64,000 nucleotides of DNA from Triops longicaudatus (Eukaryota; Arthropoda; Branchiopoda; Notostraca; Triopsidae), in the NCBI GenBank assembly GCA_022885665.1, contig JAGQDJ010000040.1, positions 186,001 through 250,000 on the forward strand, given 5' to 3'. A model generated the notes under the pieces. It did not search any database, had not been told where the DNA came from, and saw nothing but the letters and a program-made list of their open reading frames with translations. Within the stretch, counting starts at the first letter, position 1; each line of letters opens with the position of its first letter. This document shows, one piece after another, positions 22,619 to 35,600 of this stretch. A program made the position numbers and the translations under genes.

Positions 22619-25600
22619 ATGAGCGGTTCAGAGCACCAAGAAGTGGTGGCTCTGTCTAATGGCCCCGTTTCGCCAGGCAAATCTTCCATGGACCCTTTGA
22701 GCAATCATGAAACTTGTGAGACGAAGCTTCCAGATATTGAGCCCGAGTCGCCAGCTGAACTCGAGGTGCCCAAAATGGCGGCAGATCCTGCCGGGCCGGT
22801 TACGGTTGAGCCCAAGGGGCGTGGCCGGGGACGGCCACGCAAAACCGTGCCATCGGTAGAGAATCCAGTGGAGGAGACTGAGGATAGTGAAACCCTAGTT
22901 TCAGAAAAGATGGTACGAAGTGAAGCAAAAATGATTGGCAAATTTCGTTGTCTTCGTGATCTGGAACTAGGAGAAAGTACGGGCCGACCAATAACGGCAC
23001 AAAGTTCAGAAAGTAGCGAAGAAGTGTCTGGTAAGAACGACCCGGAGCCAAGAACAGAGACAGAAGCTACGGAGACGAGCGCTGGTGTTGTCAATAATAG
23101 AAGTGAGACAGTCGCTAGAGGGCGTGGTCGAGGCGGCAGAGGCCGCGGGCGCAGTGTGCTAAGGTCCGATTCCCAAGACGTTCCGGTTTCGGCAGATTCC
23201 ATCGAAGTTTCGCCCAGACGTGGTCGCGGCAGACGTCCGGGCCGAGGTCGGGCAAAACTGACTCCGGTCACACAAACTGACCCGGACCAAGAAAATTCGC
23301 ACCTCGAGAAAAGAACAGCCGACGATTTGACTGCAAGTACACTTCGGAGAAGTCGAAGTGGGCGAACCATAAAGCCTAATCATAAGTACGAAGCGGACGT
23401 CAGTGTTAGCGACGAACGATTTTTTGCAGCCACTCCCGCGACCAAACGCCAACGGCAGCAAAGCTCGCAGAGTAATGGTCGCTGTAATGCTACTGCTTCC
23501 AAGGCATCGGCATCCCCGTTGCCACCAGCTGCCAATGTGCAAACCTCGCCCGTTACGAGTTCCGCGTCAACACCCGTCGGTTCGAACTGTATGCTTGTTC
23601 CCCCGAGTTTGTCGACTATAACGTCCATTGTGACTTCCGAGCCGTCGTCAGTGGGAGTAACGCCATTGACGACCAATACCGGCATTCCCGTGTTACTTGT
23701 GCCGAGCGTTTCAGCAACCGGGACTAATGGGGTTATTGTCGTTCTTCCTTCTGCGAGCTCCGGAACGTTGACTGACCTGTCAAAACTCGTTTCGACACCG
23801 TCAGGCCCTAGTGAACCGGGACAACCCGAAGGTAGGTGTCAGACCTTTTTTCTTTTTCAGTTTTTAATTTCCCCACGTTCGTTGGACGCACTATGTACGT
23901 TGTTAAAACGAGATTTTTTTAAATGCTTCGGAAAGTGTTAAGCTATGCTTTGGAAAGTATTATATATTTATCAATATATTTTCCCCCCATTTAGATCACG
24001 ATTCAAGCACGGTTCGGTCTCCTCCTCAACTCACACTAGTCATTCCAGACACGCCAAGTTCTCAAACTGTTCAGGAACCATCGACCTGTCCCGCTGAGCT
24101 GGCCCCTTCTTCCTTGTCCGACTCGGCTCAGAATTCCTCGAAAGGGGATAGTACGAATTGCACTGCCGCAAGTAGCAATAGTACCCATCTAATTGCGTCC
24201 GCTATGCCAGTAGCTACTCATTCTCCTTCACCGAGTTTGGCGAGTAGTTCCTCATCAAACCCAGCAACGCCTACCCGCGAAGATGCAGCGCCTGTTAAAG
24301 TCAAATCCAGGTGGCGAAGGACAAGTGAATTAGAAAAAAATCCGGGAATTCTGCCTTTGCAGACAGTTGTCCAAGCAAACGGTTCCGAGGTGCCATCTAA
24401 TGATACCATGCCTTCTAGCCTGCCTCTTGCGGCAGAAGAAGAAACCTCCGTAGGTGAGCCAACTGAGAAAGAAGCTGAGGATGCCAATAAAGATAACGAG
24501 GACAGTGAAGTACGTGAGAAGAGTCGTAACAGTGATGCCAGTCCAGGCGAAAAGCGAACTCGAAGTGGTGATAGAAAGAGCAGAATGGACAAAAAGGAAC
24601 GCGAAAAAGTAAGCGTCCCGAATGGAGCTACCAGTATAGAAAAGAAAAACGAGGCAAAGTCGGAATCCGCGAAGGAAGCCTCCAAAAGTGAAGTCCTTGT
24701 TGAAAAGGAAGAGAGCAGTAAATCCTTAGAGCCCACTAAGTCGATTGGAGCAAGAGGAGGTGAGAAAGTTGTGAATGGTAGCAAAGAAACCAATTCGACT
24801 GCGGAGACATCTCCTGTTACGCTTCCGCCGCCAGCTTCCAGACTGCCCAAAGCTCTCAACAAGCCAGTAATGAACGACAGCAAACCGGCCTTAAACAGTG
24901 TATCGTCAAAAATCTCCAAAGCGCACCTCGACGAGTTTCTTCAGAAAATCAGTTCGCCCGTCCGCGTTAAGGAGCCTCGGAATCTTCCTACTGCCACCTC
25001 GACTCTTGTCAAATCGAGCAGCGCCAGCCAATTAGCGGAAAAGCCCACGGAGAAGAAGAAGGAAGAGACCAAGCTCGCACCTCTAAAAGAGAACAGGGAC
25101 GCCAACGTTAAAAGTGAGAAAAATGACAAGGAAAAAGAAACCAAAGACAAAGTTAGCCGCGAAGATGTGGTGGCCACCAAGGTCGAGAAGCTGACCCCAG
25201 AAGAACGAGCTGCCAAGAATGCCCAAGCGGTAGCTGAAAGATTGGCGTCGTTCGAGAACCTCGCAGAGAATGTGTACCTGACGGAGTGTAAACGCAGCAA
25301 AGAAGTGAAACGCATGACATGTGATTGTACACTTACGAAAGAAGAGATTAGTCGAGGCGAAAAGGGCTGCGGAGAAGACTGCCTAAACCGATTGCTCATG
25401 ATTGAATGGTAATTTACGCGAAATTGATTCTGTTTCTTTATTATGTATATAGTATATATTATATGGCTATTTGCGTTATTTATTTTGTCATTTAATTTGT
25501 CTATTTTATTCAGGAATTATTTATAATGTAGCTAACTAAATTGTCGAAAATTCTTTTCCCAGACGAGTTTTCGTGTACGGAAACGTGTACTAAACAGTAT

Positions 25601-28600
25601 TTTGTGTTTGTAGTGGGAGCCGCTGTAGTCTGCGCGCTCTGTGTACTAATAAGCGCTTTCAAAAGCGGGAATACGGCCAAGTTCAAGTATTGAACACGGA
25701 GAAAAAAGGATGCGGTCTATTTGCCGTAAGCGACATCCATCCGTAAGTAGCTTGTCTACAATTCCGTCGTTAGTACGAAGTGGCAAATGTTCCATTTTGT
25801 ACGTTTAGGGGAGACTTTATCATGGAATACGTGGGAGAAGTGTTAGATCCACGGGAGTTTCGAAGACGAGCCAAGGAGTACGCAAGAGAAAAAAATCGCC
25901 ATTATTATTTTATGGCCCTTAAGTCAGACGCAATCATTGATGCAACCATGAAAGGCAATATTTCGCGGTTTATTAATCATAGTTGTGAGCCGAACGCGGA
26001 AACTCAGAAGGTAAACTTTTAAAGGGGTTGTGAGTGGAAAATTCTAACGTTCGTCTGATATTTTCTGTTCGTGTAGTGGACTGTGGATGGAGCCTTAAGA
26101 ATAGGTTTCTTCGCCACGAATTTTATCAAAGCGGGAGAGGAAGTGACGTTTGACTACCAGTTCCAACGCTATGGGTAGATTTTTACTGTTTTGTCAAGCC
26201 ATAACAAGGATAAGTTAAGAATACAAAATTTTATTGTGTTCTGTTTTGCAGTAAGGAAGCCCAGAAATGCTTCTGTGAAGCACCGTCATGTAGGGGTTGG
26301 ATTGGCGAAGATCCGAATGAAGAAAACGAGAAAAAAGACAAAAAAGCGGACAAAAAAGATAAGAAGAAACGACTGGGAGCCGTTGAAGATGCAGCTTTGG
26401 AAGACGACATCGCACTTTTGGCGGAAACAGGCCTAATTAACCGAGAGCACACTTTGCAACTTTGTCGCCTTATGGTCCGCGCGGAAGAAGCTCGATTCCG
26501 ATCACAGCTTCTGGACGTTTTGAAGCAAGGAAACCCAGCATGTCGAAGACTCTTTCTGGACTACCATGGGTTAAGGTTATTATGGGGCTGGATGGTAGAC
26601 TTAGGCTCAGCCCGAGGTTTGCCAGTGATGACCATGAGGCAACAGGTATTAGAGATATTTTTTTTTCTTAGGGTATTTGTTTCAATTCTACCTAAATTCT
26701 TGTAGCTTCTCATGACTTTGGCCAGTTTGCCTATTCCCAACAAAAATATGCTCCAAGACAGCAAAGTGATGAACATAGTCGAACGGTGGGCATCACAGGA
26801 ACTTACCGAGTCAGCCGACAAAGAAGAAGCTGTCAAAGAAGAACCGATTTTTGATGAGGAACCCAATGAAAGTCAAGAAGTGGAAGACTCAGAGGCGGAG
26901 GAAAAAGCCTTGAAAAGTCTTGAAAAGGCTATCATAGATGACTCGAAGCAACTGCTGGAATCATGGTCAACACTTATGGAGGGTTTTAAAATCCCTAAGA
27001 AGGAACGATTGGAAAAGATGAAGGAGCATGAAAGAGAGGCCGATCGTGACTATCACAGTTCCAAATATGACCGACGGCACAACTATGAACGCAAACGCAG
27101 TCGAGATTCTCCGGATCGGGATCGGGACAGGGATCGTGACCGAGATCGAGATCGAGATAGGGATCGTGACAGAGATCGGGACAGGGATCGTGACAGAGAT
27201 CGAGATCGCTATGATTGGCGTAAAACGCGTCAGGAACGTGGCCCAGCTTTGCCAGTAATTGAGCCTGGCACAGAAAACTTAACGAAAGAAGAACGACGTC
27301 AGTTGTTTGCTGCTAAGGTTAGAGAAGAAGAAGAAGAGCGCCGACGAAAAAAGGAAGGAGAAATGTGGCATGTACATGTACAGCGATGCGAAGCCCTAGG
27401 ACTCGATCCTACCTGCACTCCATTTTTCGAAGATCCTGCTCTAGTAGCGCTGCCCCCACCACAGTTTTGTCTCAATCCTGTCACTGGCCAATGGGAAATG
27501 TTCCCAAGTGATCATCCCGGTAGGTTGCAAACGGCGGATTTAAATATTACCCATGATATGTAATTGTATGATTATCGTGCATTTTCTTATACGTTGCTTC
27601 GTGACGTACGCAGATGTTCCTGTATCTATGCCCATGACACCGTCTGTGACGTCCATGTCGGATTCTACGATGAATGGGGAATCACCCTGGATACCAAACG
27701 GTGGCTTAGTGATGTCTCAGCCTCCACCCCCTGTTCCTCCCAAGCATCTCGAACCGTTCAAGTTGCCTTCTTGTTGGAGATGTGCGGTAGATGATGCAGG
27801 ACGACCGTACTTCTATCACAGAAAGCGAAGAATCACACAGTGGGAATTGCCAGAGGACGAAGAGGAGGCAAACAACGAAGAGAATGGTGAAGCGTCTGAG
27901 GAAGAAGGTGAAACGGATGAAGAAGCTATGGAAGAAAGTAGCACTGCTCTCGGAACGGAAGAAATGCCTGAAATGTCCGAGGCTAATAAAAAGCGATGGG
28001 AAAAACTACTTCTACGGGAAAAACGAAGAGAAATGCTTGTCCGCGAGAAAATCATCAGCGTAAGCATGTTATAATGTGAAATATTCTTGAATTTCAAATT
28101 AATTATTTTAATTTGTTTTTTTTTTATGCAGCCAAGAAGTGCCGAAGATGCTTTAGACGCAGAAGAGAATGCTCGACAGTTCAAACGGAACAAAGAGATG
28201 CTTCTCAAGATGAAATATGCGGCGAGGATGAGGGAAATTCACGGAGAGCAAGAAGACAGTGAAACACTACCACCGCTGAACAAGAAGGCCAAAAGTTCTG
28301 TGGAGAAAATGGCACAGAAGGAAAAACGAAATGAAAGAGATCGTATGAAACTAAAGGCCCGATTACAGCGTGAGTTGGAAAGAGAGAAACTCAAACGTTT
28401 GAAGAGAAGGCATGTGAAGAAAATTCGAAACAAAGAGAAGTCTCTCCAAGTTGCCGACGAAACTCCCCACACTAGCGAAAAGGAAGCTGAGGAGAACCTT
28501 GGCGAGGCTGAGGCCGTAAGTGAAGCACCCCAACAGGCCGATAAAGAAGAATTAAATGGACTAATTGTGGCTGAAGCTACGGAAAAAGAAGAATGCGAAC

Positions 28601-29115
28601 TGGACTCAGATAGCGCGGAGTTTATCGAGGATAAAACAGAAAGCTTGTACGAGCTTGGTGAAAAGAAAGAAGATAAGAAGGAAAAAGTAGTTCGAGAAAA
28701 GCAGAGCGGTAAAGTGTCACCTCTGAACGACAAAAGCGATGATGCTTTGAAAATCAAAGATCTCTTCCGGCTGAAAATGTCATCCGTCATTGTACAAATC
28801 CTAAATCCCTATCGGAAGCCAGATTGTAAAGTGGGTAAAATCGTGTCGACGGAGGATTTTAAGCATTTGGCGAGAAAAGTAAGAAAATAAATTATTTGGC
28901 TTAAGATTACTTATTTTACCTAATTTATTTCTTTTTTTTTTTTTTTTTTTTTTTAGTTGACCCATTTTGTGATGGTTAAGGAATTGAAGCATTGCAAGCA
29001 TATTGAGGATTTGGTGTGCAATGAAAGCGTCAGGCACAAGGCCAAGGATTTCATACGAAAATACATGAGCAAGCTTGGTCCAGCGTACAAAAGAGAGCCT
29101 GATGATGATTTATAG
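22619..29115 (+). CDS. SETD2: Histone H3K36 methyltransferase SETD2
   Basis: Ten exons: 22619-23831, 23995-25408, 25614-25742, 25809-26010, 26077-26174, 26252-26645, 26706-27519, 27614-28059, 28132-28878 and 28957-29115, 1871 residues. The long acidic/Ser-rich N-terminus has AT-hook-like GRGRGRPRK and further RGRG runs. Then come AWS (MTCDCTLTKEEI...CGEDCLNR, ~847-885), SET (~890-1000, with RFINHSCEPNAETQKW and TFDYQ), post-SET CFCEAPSCRGWIG, a helical region, an acidic/RD-repeat linker, a WW domain (~1472-1502) and the C-terminal SRI domain (from ~1780). SRI binds the phosphorylated RNA polymerase II tail, so H3K36me3 is laid down on transcribed genes. Key SET residues are present. The protein is shorter than human SETD2 (2564) at the N-terminus. 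The last intron has a 23-nt T run before the acceptor. Confidence 0.96.
27113..27205 (+). repeat. SETD2: In-frame hexanucleotide repeat coding (Arg-Asp)n in SETD2
   Basis: Tandem GATCGG/GATCGT/GACAGG-type hexamers encode about 15 Arg-Asp pairs inside the linker between the SET and WW regions. The repeat is imperfect at the DNA level but pure at the protein level, suggesting slippage growth under coding constraint. PRPF4B shows a similar RD/RE tract at about 17780-17930. Confidence 0.8.
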
Positions 29116-31569
29116 CTACGCATGTGAACTATCAGTTGAATGTTGCCGGTTCTTGACAGGACTCCTTCGCTGTACATAGTGTGTAGAAGAAAATGAATTT
29201 GTGAGTGGCAATCGTTTGTTAAAAAAGAAAGTCGAGACCATGTATTTATGTTTTCTAAAACAACAATTTGACCCAAACAACTGCTGCTTTACTGTTCTAT
29301 TCCAACTTCTTAAATAAGCAAATGGAATTAACCTAAATTGTGGGCAATTTCATTAAAGCCTACAATGAAAAACAATAAGAGCAACAATTTATTTCTTCAG
29401 AAAGGTAATAAAAGTTTTCTGGACGATGTAATAACGACTGTCCGTGGAGTCGTAAGTTTTCAAATCGTATAAGGATAATCTGGAAAAACGAGTCCTACAT
29501 TCATTAATCGATTATATACGAGATTTCAAAATTCACCCTGGAGTTCTTGCGATAGTATTCAACTTGATTTTGTAATGTGGCCCAGAGGGCATCGCACGGC
29601 CTCGCGTTATATACACGAATTGGCAGAAGAATTGCCACAGCAGTAAAAGTGGCTCATATTAAGAAGAATAGGAAAAATGTTAGCACGGATCATAGATGAG
29701 CTGTCGCAGGACAGAATGTTTGTCTTGTGTTTTGGAAGTACACAGGAGCCTCGCGAGGCGGGGTATTGAGGGGTTCACCAACCGCCCCCACCCGAAATTT
29801 GGTCAAAAGGCGATTCTGTAAAAAGTATGATAACTAGATTCGGCAAAATCGCTAAGTACAGTCGACAAAATTAAGAGCTCCGCATTCCAAAGAAAACCCC
29901 CACGCGATGTCCTTGCTTATGTGTTTAATTTTGGCCAATCTAAACTGTATTCAAGTATGGGCAAAGATGTCCATCATCACCTCGTACTCTAATTAATCGA
30001 AATGTTTGAAATATGCAAGTTAAGTACGGAAATTGTCCTTCTCGATGCATGCATTCAAAACTTGCAAGAATTATTGCGCTAGCCCTTCAAATAAGCGAGA
30101 AAACTGAGCTTGAATATGAAATTATGCCCTGAGGGCGTCTCAGGAGCCAAAAAGTTTGAAATCCCATAAGGAATAACATGGGAAAAAGTGCGACGCACGA
30201 TGCCAGCATCATGCTCTCCGAGGTCTGGTTCACCCTTTCCTTTCCTTTTCCTGCTTCCCATGCTGTTTCCAATGATACTCTTGGTAATACCGTTTTATTG
30301 GGATTTACCAGGATCCATAGGAAGCAGGACAGGGAAGTTGATACTTTTTTCCCCAGAAAAACCAAACTTCAGACATGGGGACTCGAACCCATTATCTCAC
30401 GAATCCCAGTGCAAGACTTAGACCGCTCGGCCAAAGCGCTTACGCTTTTGAATTTATTTAAAAAAAAATATAAAATATGCTTTTCGAAGGCTCATCCACC
30501 CTTTCCTATCCCCTGCCCTGCTTCCTATGGTACTTGAAAACTATAGTACGGACAGTACTATGAAAACAAACTATATCAACAAGGTGATGAATAAATATAT
30601 GACGCAATTTAAGCTACGCGATGGTGAATAGCTGACATATTCCAAGGAAGAATAAGTCATGCGACAAATGAATCGTCGTTGCGAATCAAGCCAAGTAACA
30701 AATTAATTACCCATAGAGCATATCTATGCAAATATTCAATGAAATATTTACTTATTTAGTATTACTGCGGAACTACTAAACGTGAAACAAAGGACCGGTT
30801 TACTTACAGAATCCACGACCATGACCAAAAAAAGGGTGATCAGAAATGAATAGCGGAGTCGTATTCATGGTCGTAGAGCAAGCCATAATTTCTAAAGCTG
30901 GAGTAGAAAGGAAAAATTTCCAAGCCAAGTTTCTCCGTTAAAAAGTTTGTATGATTGTTACGAATTGAGTAACATGAAGAATAACGCAGAAAAGCTAACA
31001 ACCCTAGTTTGCGGCAACCTCTTAATGTGTACCGCTGTGTTTTAAGTCAACAAATAACAAGCAGTGACCGGAGTCTCCCTTTCAGTAATCAGTTTCCTGA
31101 CTAAATCATACAACCGACAAAAAGCCAGAATGTGCGATATCTTCTAATTAGCTCACCAGCAGCAGCAGCTGCTTGACTTCCTTCTTTGTTGACTTGCCCA
31201 GCTTATTCGACAGTTCAATCTGTCGTCTTGTTTGAAGTAAAGGACAATAATGAACTCCATTAGTAAACAATTCTGAGAGATTTCATGACATGAAGCCTTA
31301 AAATATCATCGATACTTTGTAGATAGCGTATGGCCTTGATTCCCCAATAACTGTTCAGGGCGCTTTCAGCTTCTTGGCTGTTGCACACTGAACTTGTCTT
31401 ATTTCTCTTGTTGAGTGAGAATTAAGAATTAATAATAGAAACGATTGCTTAAATTAGATCAAATACGTTGTACTGTGCACCTTTTGCCGTCCAACACTGT
31501 GTATAAGAACTGTAATTTTTTTAAAATTTACTTTTGCGCTTCTGAACACGCACGACGCTTACTTTACAC
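29116..31569. other. Intergenic region SETD2 / SART1 (convergent)
   Basis: Both neighbours end here, so their 3' UTRs occupy the edges. In the middle lies a tRNA-like/SINE-like sequence (annotated separately). Otherwise I see no gene. Confidence 0.5.
30190..30442 (-). repeat. tRNA-derived SINE-like sequence
   Basis: On the minus strand the head (30442-30371) has an A box TGGCCGAGCGG (30433-30423) and a B box GGTTCGAGTCC (30389-30379), as in Leu/Ser-type tRNA genes, but the stem pairing is poor and it is too short for a class II tRNA. A 3' body follows leftward. A motif like CCTGCTTCCTATGG in the body also occurs at 30516-30530 and, more loosely, at 30248-30261, in varied orientation. This suggests a SINE with rearranged copies. 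The left boundary is approximate. Confidence 0.5.
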
Positions 31570-34500
31570 TCATTTTTTCTGTTTCGTTTTTCCCAGCGTA
31601 TTTCCTGTGTGTTTATGCGTTCCACTCAAGACAACGTACGGACTCTGTAATTCTTTCTGCTTCTCTTGCAATTTTGACAAAGTAGCCAGTGGGGTATCAG
31701 TGGAACTCATACGCGTCATTAACTGTATGAAGAAAATCACCATGATGATTCTGCTCCCAAATATATCAACAGACTACACAAAATTACCGTTTTCTGTTCG
31801 GCCTGCTTCGTTCGTTTTTCTGATTTTTGTTTACCAGATCCTTTGCCATGGAACTTATGTGAGAGGTATCTGCAAAAAGAAAACATGTGTACTACCCCTA
31901 CAATAAGCCATTGTTCGAACTATACCTGAAGGCTTCTTTGCTGCTCAACATATGACCACTGTCATCTATGTATTCCAATTTTACGTCAGGTTTGTAGCCT
32001 TCCTTTTCTTTGAACTCGCCAGCCGAGCCCGCATAGCGCTCCCTTCGCGAGTACTTGTCATCTTCACTAAATTTTAAACGGCATAAGTATGACATAAACT
32101 ATAATAAAAAAATAATAAAAAAACTTACAATGTTTTGTCCTCGATCGAATAGCGTTGAGCCTGAAGCTGCAAAAATTTGGCTGACATAGTTTGTTTTTTC
32201 TCCTCTTTTTCCAGGTATCCTTTGCTCATTGCTAACTTCAACGCAGCACCAACCCCAACGCCCACATCAGGCTCTTCATCCAATATAACTGTTTCCTGCA
32301 AACGCCGACTTGATTCCGAACCAGTGGACATTCGTGAATGAGAGCGATCGTCCATTTCCACCTCGTTCCACCGTCCCCTTTGCATCTCTTCTTCTTCTTG
32401 GTCTTCGGCTAATTTCTTTCGGCGTTCTTCCATTAGTTCGCGTTCGAAATCCTTGAAGGTATGATAATATTCATCAATAACAATACAATTACGATTAAAT
32501 ATTTATCCTTTTTTGCTCCAAACTAACTCGACTCGTCTTACCAAGAGCTGGTCTTCGTCGTCATCTCGATTGCCCGATTGACCATACGTGGGGATATCTC
32601 CTAAGGCTCGGCAAAACTCTGCGGTAGCGTTCAGAACCATACTTCCCTTTCCAGCAGCTTCTATTTCGTCTTTTTCTCGTTTTTGGGCAACTTCCATTGC
32701 AATCTGAAAATATCAATTTCAACTGACTTGCTAACGTAAAACGCAAAATTCTACCTGTTCGATAGAATTCTTCTTGTTTTCCGCCTGCTTGAGTTTACGA
32801 GCTTTACTTAAGGCTAACTGTAGTTCACTCTGGACTTCATCATCAAAATTAACGCCAGCCAAGTCCACGTCCATAGCTTCCGTATCATCAACTTCATCGA
32901 CAATTTCTGGGATACTAACAATTTTGACCTGGTCCAGCTTTACCGTTTTCTTTTCTTCCTTGCTTTCCTTCGGTTCTTCCTCATTGCGCTTTACAGAACG
33001 GTTCCCTCGTGATCCCAAATCAGTCGCGGCAGTGTCAGCAGAGCTTTCTTTCAATAAATCATCTGCTTTCAGCATGCTGTCCTTCTTTCGAACTTTCCTG
33101 ACCTATTAGAAAAAGCTGTTCATCTATAACGAGTAAATAACATTTAAGAAAATACCTTCTTTTTGATTTTCTTAAAAGAAACCATTTCTTCAGCTGTGTA
33201 GTACTCCGAAGTAACTTTCAGGATGGGAGTCTCTAAGGTTTCTAGTTTTTTCTGTTGAGCTTGTAGTCGAGCCTTCACAGCTTCTAACGCGTTGGCTTTA
33301 CGAAGTCCATCATCCTTTTCACCCAGCACAAAGCTTTTCTTCTGTTCCCCTTCAAGCTCTTCATCGTACTTCGCTAATACAGATTTCTGCTTTGGCATAC
33401 CGAGTTCGTCCACTTCCGAGTCATCATACGCATTATAACCGGGCTTTTGCTTTCGAAGCTCGACATTCTAAGACAAAAGCAATACTAATGCCACGTATAT
33501 TTCTAACGTTCCAGGGTTACCTTTTTGTGACGTTCGTCTTCAGCCATGTTCACATTTACCAAAACATCGCCTTCTTCCTCGTCTAATACCCCTTTATCCT
33601 TCAGTGTCAATACTACTACGCGGCCTTCTTCGAAATTGTCCTAATAGGAATTTAACATAGGATAGAACAAGCTTACGTTACCTTTATAAATATACTTGTT
33701 CGTGTTCCACTTTCAGACCCCTTAAATCGCGGTTGGTGTAGGACTTAGATTTTTCTTTGGCATACTCCTGAGAAACCAAATCGTCTACGCCAAATTCTGC
33801 ATCAAGCTCTTCCAAAGTTTTAGCCTATATGATATTGATTTACACATAACATAGTAATTAAGATTTAACGGATTAATAGTATACCCTTTTCGCTGCTTCT
33901 TCCTTTTCTTTCTGTAGTTTTCGAGATCGCTCAACCCAAGCACTTAGATCGTCAACACTATCTTCTTCGCCTAATGTTTTTGTCGCTGCCAATTTGCTTT
34001 CTAACTTGCGTCGCTCTTTTCGTTCGTCTAATTTACGTTTAACCTCTTCTGCTTTTTTCTTTTCGGTAATATTAACTATTTAGAACAGCATTAAAACCCA
34101 GAAACCTCTATAGCGACTTTGGTCTTACCAGCTGGAACGTGGACGAAATCCGGCTTCTTAGGTTCCTCATCTCCTTCACCCTCAACATCTTTGCCACCCG
34201 AAGACGTACCAACATCCAAAGGTTTCAACCCCAAACGTGCTCGAAGTTTATTCGTTTCTTCAATAGAAAGAGAACTAGCGTCTCCACCACCTGAAGTTTC
34301 GGCTATTACCCTTTCTTCTGGAGTCGGGGACCTTTGCCGCTTATTCCCACGTTTTGCGTCTAAGTAAGCAACCCAGATCATTTAATGGTAGTCTACTTTC
34401 AACTATTGACAATTACCTTGTGACTTCTCCTCTTTTTCTTTCTTAAGTCGCGTTCTGAGTTCTTCATCGTCAGGTAACGGCTCTTCTTTAGGTTTTCTAC

Positions 34501-34702
34501 TCTTCTCACGCTCATCCACGTGTTTACTTTTCTTGGAGTTGTCTTTTTCTTTTTCCCTGTCATGATCCCGGTCTGGGTTCCGTTCACGCTCCTTTTCCTT
34601 ACCACTCTCTCTGTTGTGTTCTGACTCTCTAGAATGTTTCTTTTTCTTAGATTCTTTACCTCGACTGGTATCTTCATCGCGTTCGCGTTTAGAGGCCCCC
34701 AT
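31570..34702 (-). CDS. SART1: U4/U6.U5 tri-snRNP-associated protein 1 (SART1/Snu66)
   Basis: Twelve exons: 34417-34702, 34129-34359, 33885-34075, 33696-33824, 33521-33640, 33156-33467, 32755-33102, 32542-32703, 32129-32451, 31926-32066, 31788-31869 and 31570-31722. They close in frame to 825 residues (human 800). The N-terminal ~95 residues are an Arg/Lys/Glu/Asp-rich tract. Conserved family blocks follow: WVERSRKLQKEKE, LEELDAEFGVDDLV, LTLKDKGVLDEEEGDVLVNVN, ILAKYDEELEGE-like KSVLAKYDEELEGE, FCRALGDIPTYGQSGNRDDDE, ILDEEP, EFKEKEGYKPDVKLEYIDDSG, KEAFRYLSHKFHGKGSGK and MSSTDTPLATLSKLQEKQKELQSPYVVLSG. SART1 helps recruit the tri-snRNP to the pre-spliceosome. The start is the first ATG, just after the promoter region shared with the gene at 35 kb. 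Nothing is broken. Confidence 0.96.
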
Positions 34703-35001
34703 AATTGTTGGAAAACAGAAGAACTCGCTCTTAACAAAGTTTCGAAACTCATACGACACAAGAACGAAAATTCATCAACCGCTTGTCTACTCTAGCGCCA
34801 ATACATAAACACAGGAAGCTCCCTAAAGCTCCTGTTCCCGCCTTTATTACGAATCCGACTGATGTGATTTGATAAATCACTAATGTAGAAACTCGATGCA
34901 ACGGACAAGTTGTAACAATACAAAGATAGTTGATTTCAGATGCTTTACGCTAGTCGTTCAATTGACCTACCGAGAAGAAGAAGAAAACCCAGCTCCACAA
35001 A
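34703..35001. promoter_or_regulatory. Probable bidirectional promoter, SART1 / unknown gene
   Basis: There are 299 nt between the SART1 start (-) and the inferred ATG of the uncharacterised gene (+). A head-to-head pair this close usually shares a promoter. No named core motif is clear. Confidence 0.4.
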
Positions 35002-35600
35002 ATGTCTTCCACGTGAGTCCTGAGCCTTGCGTTTGGTCAGCCTAACGCATTGTACAATTGCTGCACAAGTACGAATGTATCTTACTTCTGTATTCGAATT
35101 AATTCAGTTAACTGACTTTTGTCTTCAAAATCGTCAATTATAGTTCGGTTAACAAAACCACACAGATGGATTCGGGTGTTCAGAAAAGGGTATTTTACAT
35201 AGGGAGTTTTGGACAATGAAGAATTGAGGGAAAAACCATGCTATTTTACGTCAATTCTCAAGTTTTTGCTGTTTTTTATAAACCCTTTATGGTCTCCTTA
35301 TGATTTTCGTATCGTCTAATATATTACTGTAATGTGCGAACTGTCCAGTCCATAATCGAAAACCTGTAGACTACCCTAGAGAAGAATTGCAGTTTTGTCA
35401 ACCGGCCGGGTCGGGAAGTTGGTTAACAAAATCAGAATCACGAGTTAAGTATGCTATGGATATGTCTGGAGATTCTAGTGCAGAACAGTACTTGAAAACA
35501 AATTGCATTGAGACTATCACAGAAGTTTATGAAAATTTTGTGGAAAAATCTATACCAAGGTTACTTAATAGAAGGCTGGCTCAGTCGCTAGCGCGTGAAG
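35002..35600 (+). CDS. Uncharacterised protein, N-terminal part (partial model)
   Basis: Exon 35002-35012 (ATGTCTTCCAC, followed by GTGAGT) and exon 35380-35600 (acceptor CTAG, donor GTAGGG) join in frame and give MSSTEELQFCQPAGSGSWLTKSES...AEQYLKTNCIETITEVYENFVEKSIPRLLNRRLAQSLAREG, 77 codons plus one base. The frame remains open past the donor to 35731, so the end is unsure. The segment TNCIETITEVYENFVEKSIPRLLNRR looks like an amphipathic helix. I do not recognise the family and found no convincing next exon. The head-to-head position with SART1 and good splice sites argue for a real gene. Confidence 0.4.

Noticed and set aside
22705..23370. 221-codon minus-strand frame opposite SETD2 exon 1
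   Set aside because: Shadow of the RGRG/Ser-rich N-terminus; Ser/Leu/Arg-only composition.
24218..24919. 233-codon minus-strand frame opposite SETD2
   Set aside because: Antisense shadow of the Ser/Glu/Lys-rich SETD2 exon 2, with no family resemblance.
30371..30442. Functional tRNA-Leu/Ser gene
   Set aside because: A and B boxes are present, but the acceptor and anticodon stems do not pair and the variable arm is missing.
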